From CAUJGQ01 sp042408665 (GTDB lineage: Bacteria > Chloroflexota > Dehalococcoidia > CAUJGQ01), in the NCBI GenBank assembly GCA_042408665.1, contig JBHOQW010000235.1:1-64000 (forward strand): a stretch of 64,000 nt of DNA. Direction: 5' to 3'. Of this stretch, positions 32,252-41,833 are shown piece after piece. Below the pieces are notes generated by a model. It searched no databases, was not told the DNA's origin, and worked only from the letters and a program-made list of their open reading frames with translations. The number at the start of each line of letters is the position of its first letter. Positions within the stretch are counted from its first letter, which is position 1. A program made the position numbers and the translations under genes.

Positions 32252-34711
32252 GTGAACGAAAGCCCTCCGTCGTCCCCGTCCTTCACACCGCCCGGATACG
32301 AGCCCGTCGGGCCGGCGGACCGCGTCGAGCCGCGTACCGACGGCCTGCGCCTGCACGCCGGTTCCCTGACGGTGGATATCACCGTCCTGGCCGCCGATCT
32401 CGTGCGCGTGGGCCTGTTCGCGGACGGCCGGCCGGTGGAGTACGAATCCGCGGCGGTGATCAAGCAAGACCGGCATGCGGAGGGGGTGACGGTCAGCGCA
32501 ACGGGGCGCGCGTGGCGGATCGACACGCCCGCGCTCACGGTGCACGTGGCAGTGGCACCCGTGCGCGTACGCTTCGAGGACCGCGTGGGGCGTCGCTTTG
32601 CCGAGGATGACCCGGAGCTGGGCATGGGGGTGGTGCGTGACCCGGCTCTGACCGCCGGCCTGCCGGGCCGTGCCGCCGGGCCGCCGGCGCGGGTGTACAA
32701 ACGCCATGCACCGACGGCGCGGTATTTCGGCTGTGGGGAGCGGACCGGCGGCCTGGACAAGACCGGCACAGATCAGCGGTTCTGGCACGTGGACCCACCC
32801 TTCGGCCATACCCCCGCGCTCAACAATCTGTACACGTCAGTACCCTTTGTCCTCGTGCTGGACCAAGGGCGAGCGTGGGGCATGTTCTTGGATAATCCCG
32901 GCCGCGTGGAGTTTGACCTGGCGCGCGAGCACTCAGGGCGCGCCTGGTTCGGGACTCAGTGCGGCAACCTGGTCTACTACGTGTTTGCCGGCCCCACGCC
33001 TGCCGCCGTCCTGGAGCGGTACACCGAGCTCACCGGGCGCACGCCCATGCCGCCGCTGTGGGCGCTGGGCTACCATCAGAGCTCGTGGAACTACGAGGAC
33101 GCCGAGCACATCCGCACGCTGGCGCGCCAGTTCCGCGCCCGTGATATCCCCTGTGATGCCCTCTACCTGGACATCGACTACATGGATGGCTACCGCGTCT
33201 TCACCTGGAGCCGCGAGCGCTTTCCAGACCCGAAGGGGCTTATCGCCGACCTGCATGCGCAGGGCTTCCGAGTGGTGACCATCGTGGACCCGGGGGTGAA
33301 GGTGGATGAGGGATACCCCGTCTACCGGGAAGGCCGGGACGGCGGTCATTTCTGCCGGACGCTAACCGGCGAGGAGTACCGCAACGTGGTGTGGCCTGGC
33401 CTGTGCGCCTTTCCCGACTTCACCAGCGCCCGCACCCGCGACTGGTGGGCCGGTCTGCACCGCGCCTTGCTGGAGGCCGGGGTGGACGGCATCTGGTGCG
33501 ACATGAACGAGCCGGCCGTGTTCGTCCCCCATCACGGCACCTTCCCGGTCGATGTCGTCCACCCGGGGGACGGCCGGCCACGGCTGCACGGTGAGGTGCA
33601 CAACCTCTACGGCATGCTCATGGCGCAGGCGGCGCGGCTGGCCTGTGCGACGTTCCGCCCTGCTGCACGGCCATTCGTCATCTCACGCGCCGGCTACGCG
33701 GGCCTGCAACGCTCCGCGCTGCAATGGACGGGCGACAATTCCTCCTGGTGGGAGCACCTGTGGATGAGTGTGCCCCAGCTGCTCAACATGGGCCTGTCCG
33801 GTATCGCCTGGGCCGGGGTGGATATCGGTGGCTTCTGGGGTGACTGCGACGGCGAGCTGTTGACTCGCTGGGTGGAGTGCGGCATCTTCCAGCCCCTCTG
33901 TCGCAACCACTCGGCCAAGGGTGCGCGCCGCCAGGAGCCGTGGGCGTTTGGCGAGCCGTACGAGGGGCTTATCCGTCGCCTGCTCAAGCTGCGCCAGCGC
34001 CTCATCCCCTACCTGTACACGCTGTTTGAGGAATGCCACCGCACCGGCACCCCCATCGTGCGGCCGCTGTTCTTCGAGTACCCCGACGACGACACCGCCC
34101 GCACCGCCGACGCCCAGTTCATGCTGGGCAGCACGCTGCTGGTGGCGCCTATCACCCGGCCCGGCGTGGAGCATCGCCACGTCTACCTGCCGCGCGGCAC
34201 CTGGTTCCACCTGTGGAGCGGCCGGCGGCTGGATGGTCCCACGCACGTGCTGGCGTATGCGCCGCTGGGCGAGCCAGCCGTGTACGTGCGCGCCAACACT
34301 GCCCTGCCGTTGTGGCCGGAGATGGGCCATGTCGCAGAGCGTGCGCCCGACCCGCTGACTCTGCTCCTGTTTCCCGCGCCCGGCTCGGGAGCGTTCACCC
34401 TGTACGAGGACGCAGGCGACGGCGACGAGCACGAGCGCGGCCTGTTCGCCCGCACGCGGGTCGCATGTCAGGCCAACCCAGAGCGGGTGGTCGTCGAGAT
34501 TGGGCCGCGCGTGGGCGACTATCGGCCCGCCCGCACACGGGTGGAGCTCGACGTGCGCGGCCTGACGGCGCCGCCCGCCGCGGTGCTGGTGGACGGCCGG
34601 TCCGTGGCTGACTGGTCCTTCGCGGACGGACGCCTGCTCCTCTCGCTACCGGACCGGGCTGAGGGCCAGACGGTGGAGCTGCGCCCGGCCGGTGTGCCCC
34701 TTTCCCCGTGA
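32252..34711 (+). CDS. Glycoside hydrolase family 31 alpha-glucosidase
   Basis: An 819-residue GH31 enzyme, predicted to remove terminal alpha-linked glucose or xylose. An N-terminal beta-sandwich (1-260) precedes the catalytic barrel, with IPCDALYLDIDYMDGYRVF and the nucleophile D417 in DGIWCDMNEPAVF; WTGDNSSWWEHL supplies the acid/base Asp. C-terminal beta domains follow (LVAPITRPGVEHRHVYLP, FTLYEDAGDGD). No signal peptide, so intracellular. Start GTG 32252 with AAAGGAGG upstream. No sugar transporter or regulator is next to it. Convergent with the RibD-like gene. Confidence 0.95.
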   Translation: MNESPPSSPSFTPPGYEPVGPADRVEPRTDGLRLHAGSLTVDITVLAADLVRVGLFADGRPVEYESAAVIKQDRHAEGVTVSATGRAWRIDTPALTVHVAVAPVRVRFEDRVGRRFAEDDPELGMGVVRDPALTAGLPGRAAGPPARVYKRHAPTARYFGCGERTGGLDKTGTDQRFWHVDPPFGHTPALNNLYTSVPFVLVLDQGRAWGMFLDNPGRVEFDLAREHSGRAWFGTQCGNLVYYVFAGPTPAAVLERYTELTGRTPMPPLWALGYHQSSWNYEDAEHIRTLARQFRARDIPCDALYLDIDYMDGYRVFTWSRERFPDPKGLIADLHAQGFRVVTIVDPGVKVDEGYPVYREGRDGGHFCRTLTGEEYRNVVWPGLCAFPDFTSARTRDWWAGLHRALLEAGVDGIWCDMNEPAVFVPHHGTFPVDVVHPGDGRPRLHGEVHNLYGMLMAQAARLACATFRPAARPFVISRAGYAGLQRSALQWTGDNSSWWEHLWMSVPQLLNMGLSGIAWAGVDIGGFWGDCDGELLTRWVECGIFQPLCRNHSAKGARRQEPWAFGEPYEGLIRRLLKLRQRLIPYLYTLFEECHRTGTPIVRPLFFEYPDDDTARTADAQFMLGSTLLVAPITRPGVEHRHVYLPRGTWFHLWSGRRLDGPTHVLAYAPLGEPAVYVRANTALPLWPEMGHVAERAPDPLTLLLFPAPGSGAFTLYEDAGDGDEHERGLFARTRVACQANPERVVVEIGPRVGDYRPARTRVELDVRGLTAPPAAVLVDGRSVADWSFADGRLLLSLPDRAEGQTVELRPAGVPLSP

Positions 34712-34723
34712 GAGGGCTGACGG

Positions 34724-35461
34724 TCAGCGGCGGAAGCGCCAGCGCGTGAACACCTCGCCGGTGGGCGGGTAGTGGCGCCAGTGGACGAGGTCGAGCGCGG
34801 GCATGGAATCGCGGTGGAAGGGCTCGCCTTCCACAGGGGTGAGGTTGTCGCGCCCGCCGGCGATCTTAGGCGCGATGGTGAGAAAGAACTCATCCGCGCT
34901 GTGCAGGTGGATCAGCTCGGCGTTGAGGGTGCCGCCGCCCTCGCACAGGAGGCGGGCGACGCCGTACTGGGTGCGCAGGATGCGCAGCATCGCCGCCACC
35001 GCTGCCCGACCGGCCGGCACCAGGTGCACCGGGCGGCCGGCGGCGCGGAGCGCGGCCACGCGCTCCGCCGGCACGCTCTCGGCGGCAAACACCACGGCCT
35101 CGAACTCACGCGACGTAAAAAACGGGGTGCCCAGCGGCAGGTCGCCGGAGGCCGTGATCAGCACGCCTAGCGGGTGTGGCGGCTTGCCGCGCTCGCGTCG
35201 CCAGGCGATGAGGTCGGGGTCACGCACGCGCGGCGAGGCGCCGCTGACGCGCGCGGTGCGGGCGCCGTCCAGCACGGCGTCGGCGTGGGCGCGCAGCTCG
35301 TGGAACAGGCGTTTGTCCGCCTCGCTGCCGATGCCGCGCTCTGAGCCGTCCACGGTGATCTTGCCGTCCACCGTGGCCACCATGTTGAGGTAAACGAACG
35401 GACGGTCCGGCGGCGGATCCGGGAAGTCGAGCGTCAGATACCAGCCCTTGATAGCGTCCAC
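34724..35461 (-). CDS. RibD C-terminal-like / dihydrofolate reductase-fold reductase
   Basis: A 245-residue NADPH-dependent reductase with the RibD_C fold: PFVYLNMVATVDGKIT, then FHELRAHADAVLDGARTAR and LLCEGGGTLNAELI. No deaminase domain, so it is not complete RibD; close relatives act on pyrimidine or other heterocycles and many are unassigned. GTG 35461 lies two bases after the stop of the upstream CoA-transferase gene with GGAGGGG upstream, so the two are translationally linked; an in-frame ATG at 35515 inside that gene is less likely. Confidence 0.82.
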   Translation of the reverse strand: MDAIKGWYLTLDFPDPPPDRPFVYLNMVATVDGKITVDGSERGIGSEADKRLFHELRAHADAVLDGARTARVSGASPRVRDPDLIAWRRERGKPPHPLGVLITASGDLPLGTPFFTSREFEAVVFAAESVPAERVAALRAAGRPVHLVPAGRAAVAAMLRILRTQYGVARLLCEGGGTLNAELIHLHSADEFFLTIAPKIAGGRDNLTPVEGEPFHRDSMPALDLVHWRHYPPTGEVFTRWRFRR

Positions 35462-35463
35462 CG

Positions 35464-36831
35464 CTAATTCCCCTCCGCTGCCTGCCCACCCGCGGCCGCT
35501 TGCCGCTTCGCCCATCCAGGGTAGTCCATGCCGATGTGCCCCAGTTCCACCAGCCGGCGGTACTGCGCCTCTGGCAGGTCCAGCAGCTCGCGGTAGACGT
35601 AGTCGTTGTCCTCGCCCAGCAGCACCGGATGGCGGCGCAGGTGGTTGGGGGTGTTCGCCATCTTGAAGACCAGGCCGGGATAGGCGTGCGTGCCGGCCTC
35701 CGGCGAGGTAAGGGTTTCAAAGAAGCCCCGCGCCGCGAGCTGCGGGCAGGCGTAGGCGTCCCGTTCGTTCTGCACCGGTCCGGCGGTCACGTCGGCGGCC
35801 TGTAGGGCATGGAACAGGGCGAAGGCGTCCCACGCGCGCGTGGCCTCGGCCAGCAGGGCGTCCAGCTCCTCACGGTAGTGCCAGCGGCTGAGCGTGGTGG
35901 CGAACCGTTCGTCCTGCGCCCAGTCTGGGCGGTTCAGCACCCGGCAGAGGGCGTGCCACTCCGCGTCGCTGCCGACGTCGATGGCGATCCAGCGGTCATC
36001 GCCTTGGCACGGGTAGACGCCGTGGGGGCTGTGCGCCGGATAGCGGTTGCCCTGCGGACCGGGGCTGCGGCCGTTCATGGCGTAGTCTAGGATGAACTCG
36101 CCCAGGTAGGAGAGAAAATTTTCGGCCTGCGGCAGCTCGATGTGCTGTCCCTCGCCGGTGCGGCGGCGATGGCGCAGGGCCAGCACCACGGCGAAGGCGC
36201 CGACCACGCCCGAGGCGGCGTCCACGGTGAAGGCGTCGCCCGTCATCGCCGGGTCAAGGTGCGGGTAGGAGCGCAGCAGGTGGTGACCGGTCATCCCCTC
36301 CATGTGGGTGCCGAAGGAGCGGTAGTTCTTGTACGGGCCGGTGAGCCCGTAGGCCGGCATGCGCAGCACGATGATGGACGGGTTGACGACGGCGAGGTCG
36401 GCGTACGTGAAGCCGGCGCGCTCCACCGTCTCCGGCACATTGTTCTCCACCACGACGTCTGCAATTTTCACCAGTTCCAGGAAGACACTGCGTCCCTCTG
36501 GTCGGGTGATATCCACGGTCATACTGCGCTTATTGCGCGCGTGCGAGTTGAAGCTGGGCGAGCGGTTCCAGGGCCGCGGACCGGGGTCGTAGTCCGGGTA
36601 GGCGAAGAAGGTGTTGAGGGTGCCGCGGTAGCGCTGGGCCTGCTCGCGCGTCACCGCGGACTCCGCGCCGCGCGTGTTGGGCTGGATGGCCTGCAGCGGC
36701 TCCAGGCGGATCACCTCCGCGCCCCACTCGGCCAAAAGCTGCGTGCAGTGCGGCCCTGCCCACACCACGGTGATGTCCAGCACGCGCACGCCGTACAGGG
36801 GCAGGTCCGGCGCGTACAGCTCATCCCGCAT
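35464..36831 (-). CDS. CaiB/BaiF family (class III) CoA-transferase
   Basis: A 455-residue class III CoA-transferase that swaps CoA between carboxylic acids. Family signatures: GVRVLDITVVWAGPHCTQ at the N-terminus, AEVIRLEP, SMTVDITRPEGRSVF, and the NPSIIVLRMPAYGLTGPY segment leading to the catalytic Asp region. It is longer than the usual 390-410 residues by an insert around residues 45-90. It overlaps functionally with a second CaiB-type gene 72 bases upstream; such pairs often form heterodimers. Substrate not assignable. Confidence 0.9.
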   Translation of the reverse strand: MRDELYAPDLPLYGVRVLDITVVWAGPHCTQLLAEWGAEVIRLEPLQAIQPNTRGAESAVTREQAQRYRGTLNTFFAYPDYDPGPRPWNRSPSFNSHARNKRSMTVDITRPEGRSVFLELVKIADVVVENNVPETVERAGFTYADLAVVNPSIIVLRMPAYGLTGPYKNYRSFGTHMEGMTGHHLLRSYPHLDPAMTGDAFTVDAASGVVGAFAVVLALRHRRRTGEGQHIELPQAENFLSYLGEFILDYAMNGRSPGPQGNRYPAHSPHGVYPCQGDDRWIAIDVGSDAEWHALCRVLNRPDWAQDERFATTLSRWHYREELDALLAEATRAWDAFALFHALQAADVTAGPVQNERDAYACPQLAARGFFETLTSPEAGTHAYPGLVFKMANTPNHLRRHPVLLGEDNDYVYRELLDLPEAQYRRLVELGHIGMDYPGWAKRQAAAGGQAAEGN

Positions 36832-36903
36832 TGTTGGCTTCCCTCCCCACGTGTTCGTCGCGCCTCTGCGTCGGTATCGTCAAGCGTCTAGATGCCGGCG
36901 CGG

Positions 36904-38118
36904 TCACACCACTCCCTGCGCTCGGAGGCGCGCCACATCCTCGCGACGGTAACCGAGCTCCTCGCACAGCACCTGGACGGTGTGCTCGCCCAAAAGCGGC
37001 GCGCGGCGGGCCGGCGGGCGTGGCGTGGCGGACATGATGAACGGCCGGCCGGGGTATTTGAGCGGGCCGGTGTAGGGATGGTCGATCACCTCGAAGGCGC
37101 CGCGCTCGTTAAAGGCGGGGTCTTCGACCACATCCCGGATCTCGTTCACGGGCGCGGCCAGCAGCCGGTGCTGTTGGGCGATGGCAGCCGCCTCGCGCTT
37201 CGGGTGCGCCATCAGCCATTGCAGGTAGCTGTGCTCGATGTCCTGCGCCAGCTCGGGATGCTGGTTGAGCAAGAGCGGATTGCGCGTCCGCTCGTCGCCG
37301 ATGAGGTCCTCCCGCCCGATCATGCGCAGGAAGCGGACGAACCGGTCCGGGCCGCCGGCGAAGATGTTGACGTAGCCGTCCTTTGCCGGACGCACGCCCA
37401 CCCCCGGGCGTACCCCGGCCTCCGGCCGCCGGCCGATGTCGCCCGTATAGGCGTGGGCGGTGAGGTAGACGGCGCGCCGGTCGCGGAAGCCGGCCTGTGT
37501 CTCGTAGATGGAGACGTCGATGTGTTCCCCGTAAGGGCGGCCGCCCTCCACCGCGTAAAGCGCCACCATGATGGCGAAGGCCGCCACCGCGCCGGCGTGG
37601 TACTGGACCACGTTGCCGCCCAGCTTGAGCGGCTCGTGGTCACGGTGGCCGGTGACGTTCATCGGCCCGCCCATGGCGTAGAGGGTAATCTCGGACGCCT
37701 TGAGGTCGCGGTACGGCCCGGTCTGGCCGAAGTTGGAGATGGAGGTGACGATCAAGCGCGGGTTGCGGGCGTGCAGCTCTTTGACGTCCAACCCCAGGCG
37801 GGCCAGCGTGCCGGGGCGAAAGTTCTCCACCAGCACGTCGGCGCGCTCGGCCAGGCGCAGGGCGATGCGTCGCCCCTCCTCGGTCTTGAGGTTGAGGGTT
37901 AGGCTGCGCTTGTTGGTGTTCAGATGCAGGAAGAGCGCGCTGGTTTCCAGATGCGGGGTGTCCTTGGGAAAGGGGCCCAGCCGGCGCGCCGGGTCGCCGG
38001 CCGGCGGGCGCTCGATCTTGAGCACGTCGGCGCCGAAGTCAGCCAGCAGCTTGGTGCAGTACGGACCGGCGATGTAGTGCGTGAGGTCAAGAACGCGAAC
38101 GCCTGCCAGCGCGTTCAT
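36904..38118 (-). CDS. CaiB/BaiF family (class III) CoA-transferase
   Basis: A 404-residue class III CoA-transferase of normal length. It starts MNALAGVRVLDLTHYIAGPY, continues ADVLKIERPPAGDPAR, NTNKRSLTLNLKTEEGR, and RLIVTSISNFGQTGPYRD. ATG 38118 has GGGAGGG nine bases upstream; an earlier in-frame ATG (38151) lacks one. It heads a minus-strand run of two CoA-transferases and a RibD-like gene; formyl-CoA, succinyl-CoA or other donors are possible. Cytoplasmic. Confidence 0.92.
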   Translation of the reverse strand: MNALAGVRVLDLTHYIAGPYCTKLLADFGADVLKIERPPAGDPARRLGPFPKDTPHLETSALFLHLNTNKRSLTLNLKTEEGRRIALRLAERADVLVENFRPGTLARLGLDVKELHARNPRLIVTSISNFGQTGPYRDLKASEITLYAMGGPMNVTGHRDHEPLKLGGNVVQYHAGAVAAFAIMVALYAVEGGRPYGEHIDVSIYETQAGFRDRRAVYLTAHAYTGDIGRRPEAGVRPGVGVRPAKDGYVNIFAGGPDRFVRFLRMIGREDLIGDERTRNPLLLNQHPELAQDIEHSYLQWLMAHPKREAAAIAQQHRLLAAPVNEIRDVVEDPAFNERGAFEVIDHPYTGPLKYPGRPFIMSATPRPPARRAPLLGEHTVQVLCEELGYRREDVARLRAQGVV

Positions 38119-38175
38119 CGGCGCCCTCCCGTCGCGGCGCGGCGCGCTCATTCTAGCCGGCGCGGCCGCGGGGGG

Positions 38176-39624
38176 CTAATCGCCGATCACCGCTGTCTCC
38201 CGCGGCGCTGACTCGGCGGTAAAGGCCGCCACCGGCTGGCCGCGGCGCCGGGCGCGAGCAGCATCGGGGATCAGGAACACCACCGGGATAATGAGAAGGA
38301 TGACCCAGGCCAGGCCGAAGAACACCACCTGCAACCCCCGGGCCTCGTCGGAGAACAGCGAGGTGATGACTACCACCAGGGCGGTGCCGAGCGTGCCGCC
38401 CGTCTGTCGGAACATGCCGCGGATGCCGGTCACCGCGGCCACTTTGCCGGGGATCAAATCCAGCGCCGCGTTGTTCGATGCCGGCGCCGACAGACCGAAG
38501 CCGAGCCCCATCAGGGCCACGACGGTAGCCAGGTAGACGAAGTTGGGGATGGCGACGCCGAACAGGTGCACGTTCTCCGCCCCCAGGCTGGCCAATATCA
38601 GGCTAAGCGAGACGGCGCAGATGCCCAGGATCATCGGCAGGCGGTAGCCGAGGCGAATGATGTAGAACGAGGCGATGGCTGAGGTGATGATCATCACCAC
38701 GGCGCGTGGGGTGAGGAGCGCACCGGCCTCCGTGGCCGACATGTGGTAGCGCAGCTCGGCATAGAGGGGCAGGAAGGCGGTGAAGCCGAACACCCCGGCG
38801 CCGAACAAGAAGTTGTAGGTGTTAGCCGCCAGGAAAGGGCGGTACCGCAGCAGGGTGGTGTCGATCATCGGCTCGTCCGTGCGCCGCTCATGACGGTACC
38901 AGATCACGAACAGGGCCGTGGCACCGGCCAGCGCCGCCCACAAAAGCGGCGCGTGGGTGGCGGTGTGCGGATGGTCGCCCACCCAGGTCAGGCTCACCAG
39001 CACGGTGCTGATCGCCGCCCCGTACAGCACCACACCGAGGAAATCGATCGCCGTGCGCGCGGCGCGCTGCTGCAGCGGGTGGTACAGGAGCCAGGTGAGC
39101 GCCAGCACGGCCAACCCGATCGGTACGTTGACGTAAAACACGAAGCGCCACGAGAGGGTGTCAACGATCACCCCGCCCAGGTTGGGGCCGATGATACCGC
39201 CGATGGGAAAGATGCTGGAGAACAGGCCGATCGCCTGCCCGCGCCGCTCGGCAAAGGTGTCGGCCACGATGCCGGTGCACGAGGGGAGGAAGGCGCCGCC
39301 GCCGATGGCCTGCAGGATGCGGAAGACGATCAGCAGGTATACGTTGGGCGCGAACCCGCACAGGAACGAGGACAGCGTGAACAACCCAACCGCCGCCAGA
39401 AACACCCGCTTGCGCCCCAGCTCGTCGGACAGCTTGCCGGCCAGCGGCATCACCAGCAGCGTGCCGAGCTGGTAGGCGGTCACGGTCCACCCGATGAGGG
39501 CGATGTTGGTGTGCAGGTCGGCACGCATCGCCGGAAGCGCGACCGCCACGATCGTGCTGTCAATGGAGGACATGAGCAGGGCGAGCGCGACCAGTCCGAA
39601 GATGACGTACTTTCTGCCCATCAT
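38176..39624 (-). CDS. MFS drug exporter, DHA2 (14-helix) family
   Basis: A 482-residue major-facilitator protein with about 14 hydrophobic helices. It opens MMGRKYVIFGLVALALLMSS, with DHA2 hallmarks SIDSTIVAVALPAM in helix 1, MPLAGKLSDELGRKRVFLA in loop 2-3, and GGAFLPSCTGIVADTF in helix 4. Such proteins pump drugs or small organics out with protons. A MarR-type regulator gene lies divergently 84 bases away and probably represses it. An inverted repeat lies in the shared gap. Confidence 0.93.
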   Translation of the reverse strand: MMGRKYVIFGLVALALLMSSIDSTIVAVALPAMRADLHTNIALIGWTVTAYQLGTLLVMPLAGKLSDELGRKRVFLAAVGLFTLSSFLCGFAPNVYLLIVFRILQAIGGGAFLPSCTGIVADTFAERRGQAIGLFSSIFPIGGIIGPNLGGVIVDTLSWRFVFYVNVPIGLAVLALTWLLYHPLQQRAARTAIDFLGVVLYGAAISTVLVSLTWVGDHPHTATHAPLLWAALAGATALFVIWYRHERRTDEPMIDTTLLRYRPFLAANTYNFLFGAGVFGFTAFLPLYAELRYHMSATEAGALLTPRAVVMIITSAIASFYIIRLGYRLPMILGICAVSLSLILASLGAENVHLFGVAIPNFVYLATVVALMGLGFGLSAPASNNAALDLIPGKVAAVTGIRGMFRQTGGTLGTALVVVITSLFSDEARGLQVVFFGLAWVILLIIPVVFLIPDAARARRRGQPVAAFTAESAPRETAVIGD

Positions 39625-39630
39625 GGCCCT

Positions 39631-39653
39631 ACCGTTGAGTCTCGATTAACGGT
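39631..39653. promoter_or_regulatory. Candidate MarR operator in the MFS/marR gap
   Basis: ACCGTT and AACGGT form an inverted repeat separated by 11 bases. It overlaps a TTGAGT box (39635-39640) that, with TACGCA 17 bases later, could be the marR promoter, and it is only seven bases from the MFS start codon. A bound repressor would block both genes. Confidence 0.45.
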
Positions 39654-39708
39654 ACTGTACGCATGAACGATTGAGCAAGCCGGGCCAGCCGAGCGGAGGG
39701 GGGACGAA

Positions 39709-40173
39709 ATGGAGGAGGAGACGCAGGAGGAACGGTTGGAGCGAGCGGTGACGGCGTTTGTGCGCGCCGCGCGCCTGCTCGACGTGCCCCGGCTGCACGT
39801 GTGGGACGAGCGCGGTATTACGCTGCCCCAACTGCGAATTCTGTTCCGTATCCGGCAGGAGCCGGGTATCGGTGTGCGCGACCTGGCGCAGGCCCTTGGT
39901 GTGAGCGCCAGCAACGTCACCCAGCAAGTGGACAAGCTGGTCACCCGTGGCCTGGTCTCACGCACGGACCGGCCCGAGGATCGCCGCCACGTGGCCCTCC
40001 GGCTCACACCCGAGGGGGAGCACGTGGCCGGGGAGGTCTCGCAGGCGGCCCGCGCCTACGTGCGCCGCCTGCTGGAGGACCTCAGCCCGGCGGAGCAGGC
40101 GGATCTTACGCGCCTGCTGGAGCGCCTGGTAGAGCTGGCACACCGCGCGGCGCCCGCGTCGACGGGCGGTTAG
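39709..40173 (+). CDS. MarR family transcriptional regulator
   Basis: A 154-residue winged-helix regulator. The DNA-binding part reads VRDLAQALGVSASNVTQQVDKLVTRGLV, with the wing DRPEDRRHVALRLTPEGE; N- and C-terminal helices form the dimer interface. It probably senses a small aromatic or drug-like ligand and represses the divergent MFS pump. The next 245 bases contain no recognised gene before the convergent zinc-ribbon gene. Confidence 0.93.
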   Translation: MEEETQEERLERAVTAFVRAARLLDVPRLHVWDERGITLPQLRILFRIRQEPGIGVRDLAQALGVSASNVTQQVDKLVTRGLVSRTDRPEDRRHVALRLTPEGEHVAGEVSQAARAYVRRLLEDLSPAEQADLTRLLERLVELAHRAAPASTGG

Positions 40174-40419
40174 CCCCGCCTGCCCCCTAGGGGACTACCG
40201 CGTCGCGTGCTCTCAGCCCGCTACGCCCCGCTGGCCTGTGGGGGATGCGCGTGGGCGTTGGCGGCGGGGGCCATCCCTCGCGTGCGTCACGGACAGCGGC
40301 GCGGCGCCGGTGGATTGACCGGTGCCGCGCTGATAGCGAGGCGCCTGCGGAGGCTGCCTCAGGGCGGCCCCCGCCGCGTCCGTTGCGTGATGCTGAGGTG
40401 GCCGGTGGCCGCTCGGCGG

Positions 40420-40755
40420 CTACCAGCGGCCTCGGTGACCGCCGAAGCTGGACCGCCCCGAGGAATTGCCACGGAAGCAGTCCGAGCAGTAAACGGGCTT
40501 GTCACCGCGCGGCTGGAACGGGACACGCGCCTCGTTGCCGCAGGACGCGCAGGTGGCGGTGTACATCTCCCGCGCGCTGCTGTAGCCGCCGCTGTGGCCA
40601 CCGCCCCCGCCGGACCGGCGGTTGGAGCGGCAGCTCGGGCAGCGTCGGGGCTCGTTGGTGAAGCCCTTCGTCGCGTAGAACTCCTGCTCGCCCGCGGTGA
40701 AGGTGAACGGGGAGCTACAATCGGAACACGTTAGGGTCTTGTCGGCGTACGGCAC
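40420..40755 (-). CDS. CxxC zinc-ribbon protein
   Basis: A 111-residue protein with two zinc-binding modules joined by a Gly/Ser-rich linker. Residues 6-45 have TCSDCSSPF and RRCPSCRSNRR, a known small zinc-ribbon domain with the FYATKGFTNEPRRC core; residues 70-95 have ATCASCGNEA and VYCSDCFRG. Possibly nucleic-acid binding, but no function is established. Start GTG 40755 has AGGAGG five bases upstream; the longer ATG frame (40851) lacks it. The following upstream 218 bases hold no gene I recognise. Confidence 0.85.
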   Translation of the reverse strand: MPYADKTLTCSDCSSPFTFTAGEQEFYATKGFTNEPRRCPSCRSNRRSGGGGGHSGGYSSAREMYTATCASCGNEARVPFQPRGDKPVYCSDCFRGNSSGRSSFGGHRGRW

Positions 40756-40973
40756 GACGACCTCCTGGGAAAAAGATGTGGCGCTTCGGTCATCGTGCCG
40801 GCGCGGACGATTCCGTGCCTGAGGAGCCCGACTGAGGAAGCTGAACCGCACTTAGTCTACCATGCCCGTGACCAAAACACCAGCCGATACGAGCCGGACC
40901 GCCTAGTTTTTCTGGCATGCTCCCGCTGCAATGCCGGGCGTGCATATCGACCGGACTGGGGCGACGGTGGCGG

Positions 40974-41831
40974 TTAGAGGTCGCGCCGGCTGAAGGCCAC
41001 GCCGGCCAGCACCACACCCAGCACGATGAGCCCCGCCGTCCAGGCCGCCATCCACAGGGTGGGCGGGTTGACGGACGTCCAGGGGCTAGGGATACCGAAA
41101 TCCACCAGCCGCGGCGGCGACATCTGCGCGCTGGCCAGGCGCCAGAGCGCGTCCGAGGGGACGATGAGGCTGACGACGATGCCGGCGGTGCGCAGCGTCT
41201 CGTTTGGGGTGGGAAGCGAGGCACCTACCTGCTCGAGCTGTCCGGCGATGACGCCCACGGCGTACAGCACGGTGACGATCACGCCGTTGGTCACCGTGGA
41301 CAGGTAGCTGCTGCCCACCATCGCGAGGGTCATCAAGAACAGCGCCGAGAGTATGAGCGCGCCCACGCCGACGTGTGGGTTGCGCGGCCAGTAGCCGCCG
41401 AACAGGCGCGTCACCAGCACCACGGCCAGGGTGGTGGCGCTCACGTACACCAGCAGCATGAGGGCAAAGCCCAGCCACTTGCCCACCACCACCTCCCAGC
41501 GGCGGATGGGGCGGGCGAGGACGGCGTCGAGCAGCCGGCTGTCGACCTCAGATGAGATGCTGCCCACGGAGACGAAGATGGCGAGCAGGCTGCCGACAAA
41601 GGTGGTCACCTGCAGGCCGGCAAGCATGATGAAGACGCGGAAGATCGGCCGCGTCAGGTCCGTGAGGTTGGGCGAGCGCTCGATGCTGCGGTAGCCGAAC
41701 CGTGCCCCGGCGGCATAGAGGCAGATAAACAGGATGGTCAGGAGGACCGCGCCGGCCATGATGCGCTTGCGCGCCGCCTCGTGCACAGTGAACCAGGTGA
41801 GGGTGGCGATCTGGCGCAGGGACCGGCGCAT
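40974..41831 (-). CDS. ABC-2 type transporter permease
   Basis: A 285-residue membrane protein with six hydrophobic segments (first at IMAGAVLLTILFICLYAAG, last at LWMAAWTAGLIVLGVVLAG) and the ABC-2 motif SEVDSRLLDAVLARPIRRWE, the coupling region to the ATPase. It starts at ATG 41831, two bases after the ATPase stop. With the ATPase it forms an exporter of unknown substrate. The last gene of a three-gene minus-strand operon. Confidence 0.88.
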   Translation of the reverse strand: MRRSLRQIATLTWFTVHEAARKRIMAGAVLLTILFICLYAAGARFGYRSIERSPNLTDLTRPIFRVFIMLAGLQVTTFVGSLLAIFVSVGSISSEVDSRLLDAVLARPIRRWEVVVGKWLGFALMLLVYVSATTLAVVLVTRLFGGYWPRNPHVGVGALILSALFLMTLAMVGSSYLSTVTNGVIVTVLYAVGVIAGQLEQVGASLPTPNETLRTAGIVVSLIVPSDALWRLASAQMSPPRLVDFGIPSPWTSVNPPTLWMAAWTAGLIVLGVVLAGVAFSRRDL

Positions 41832-41833
41832 CG

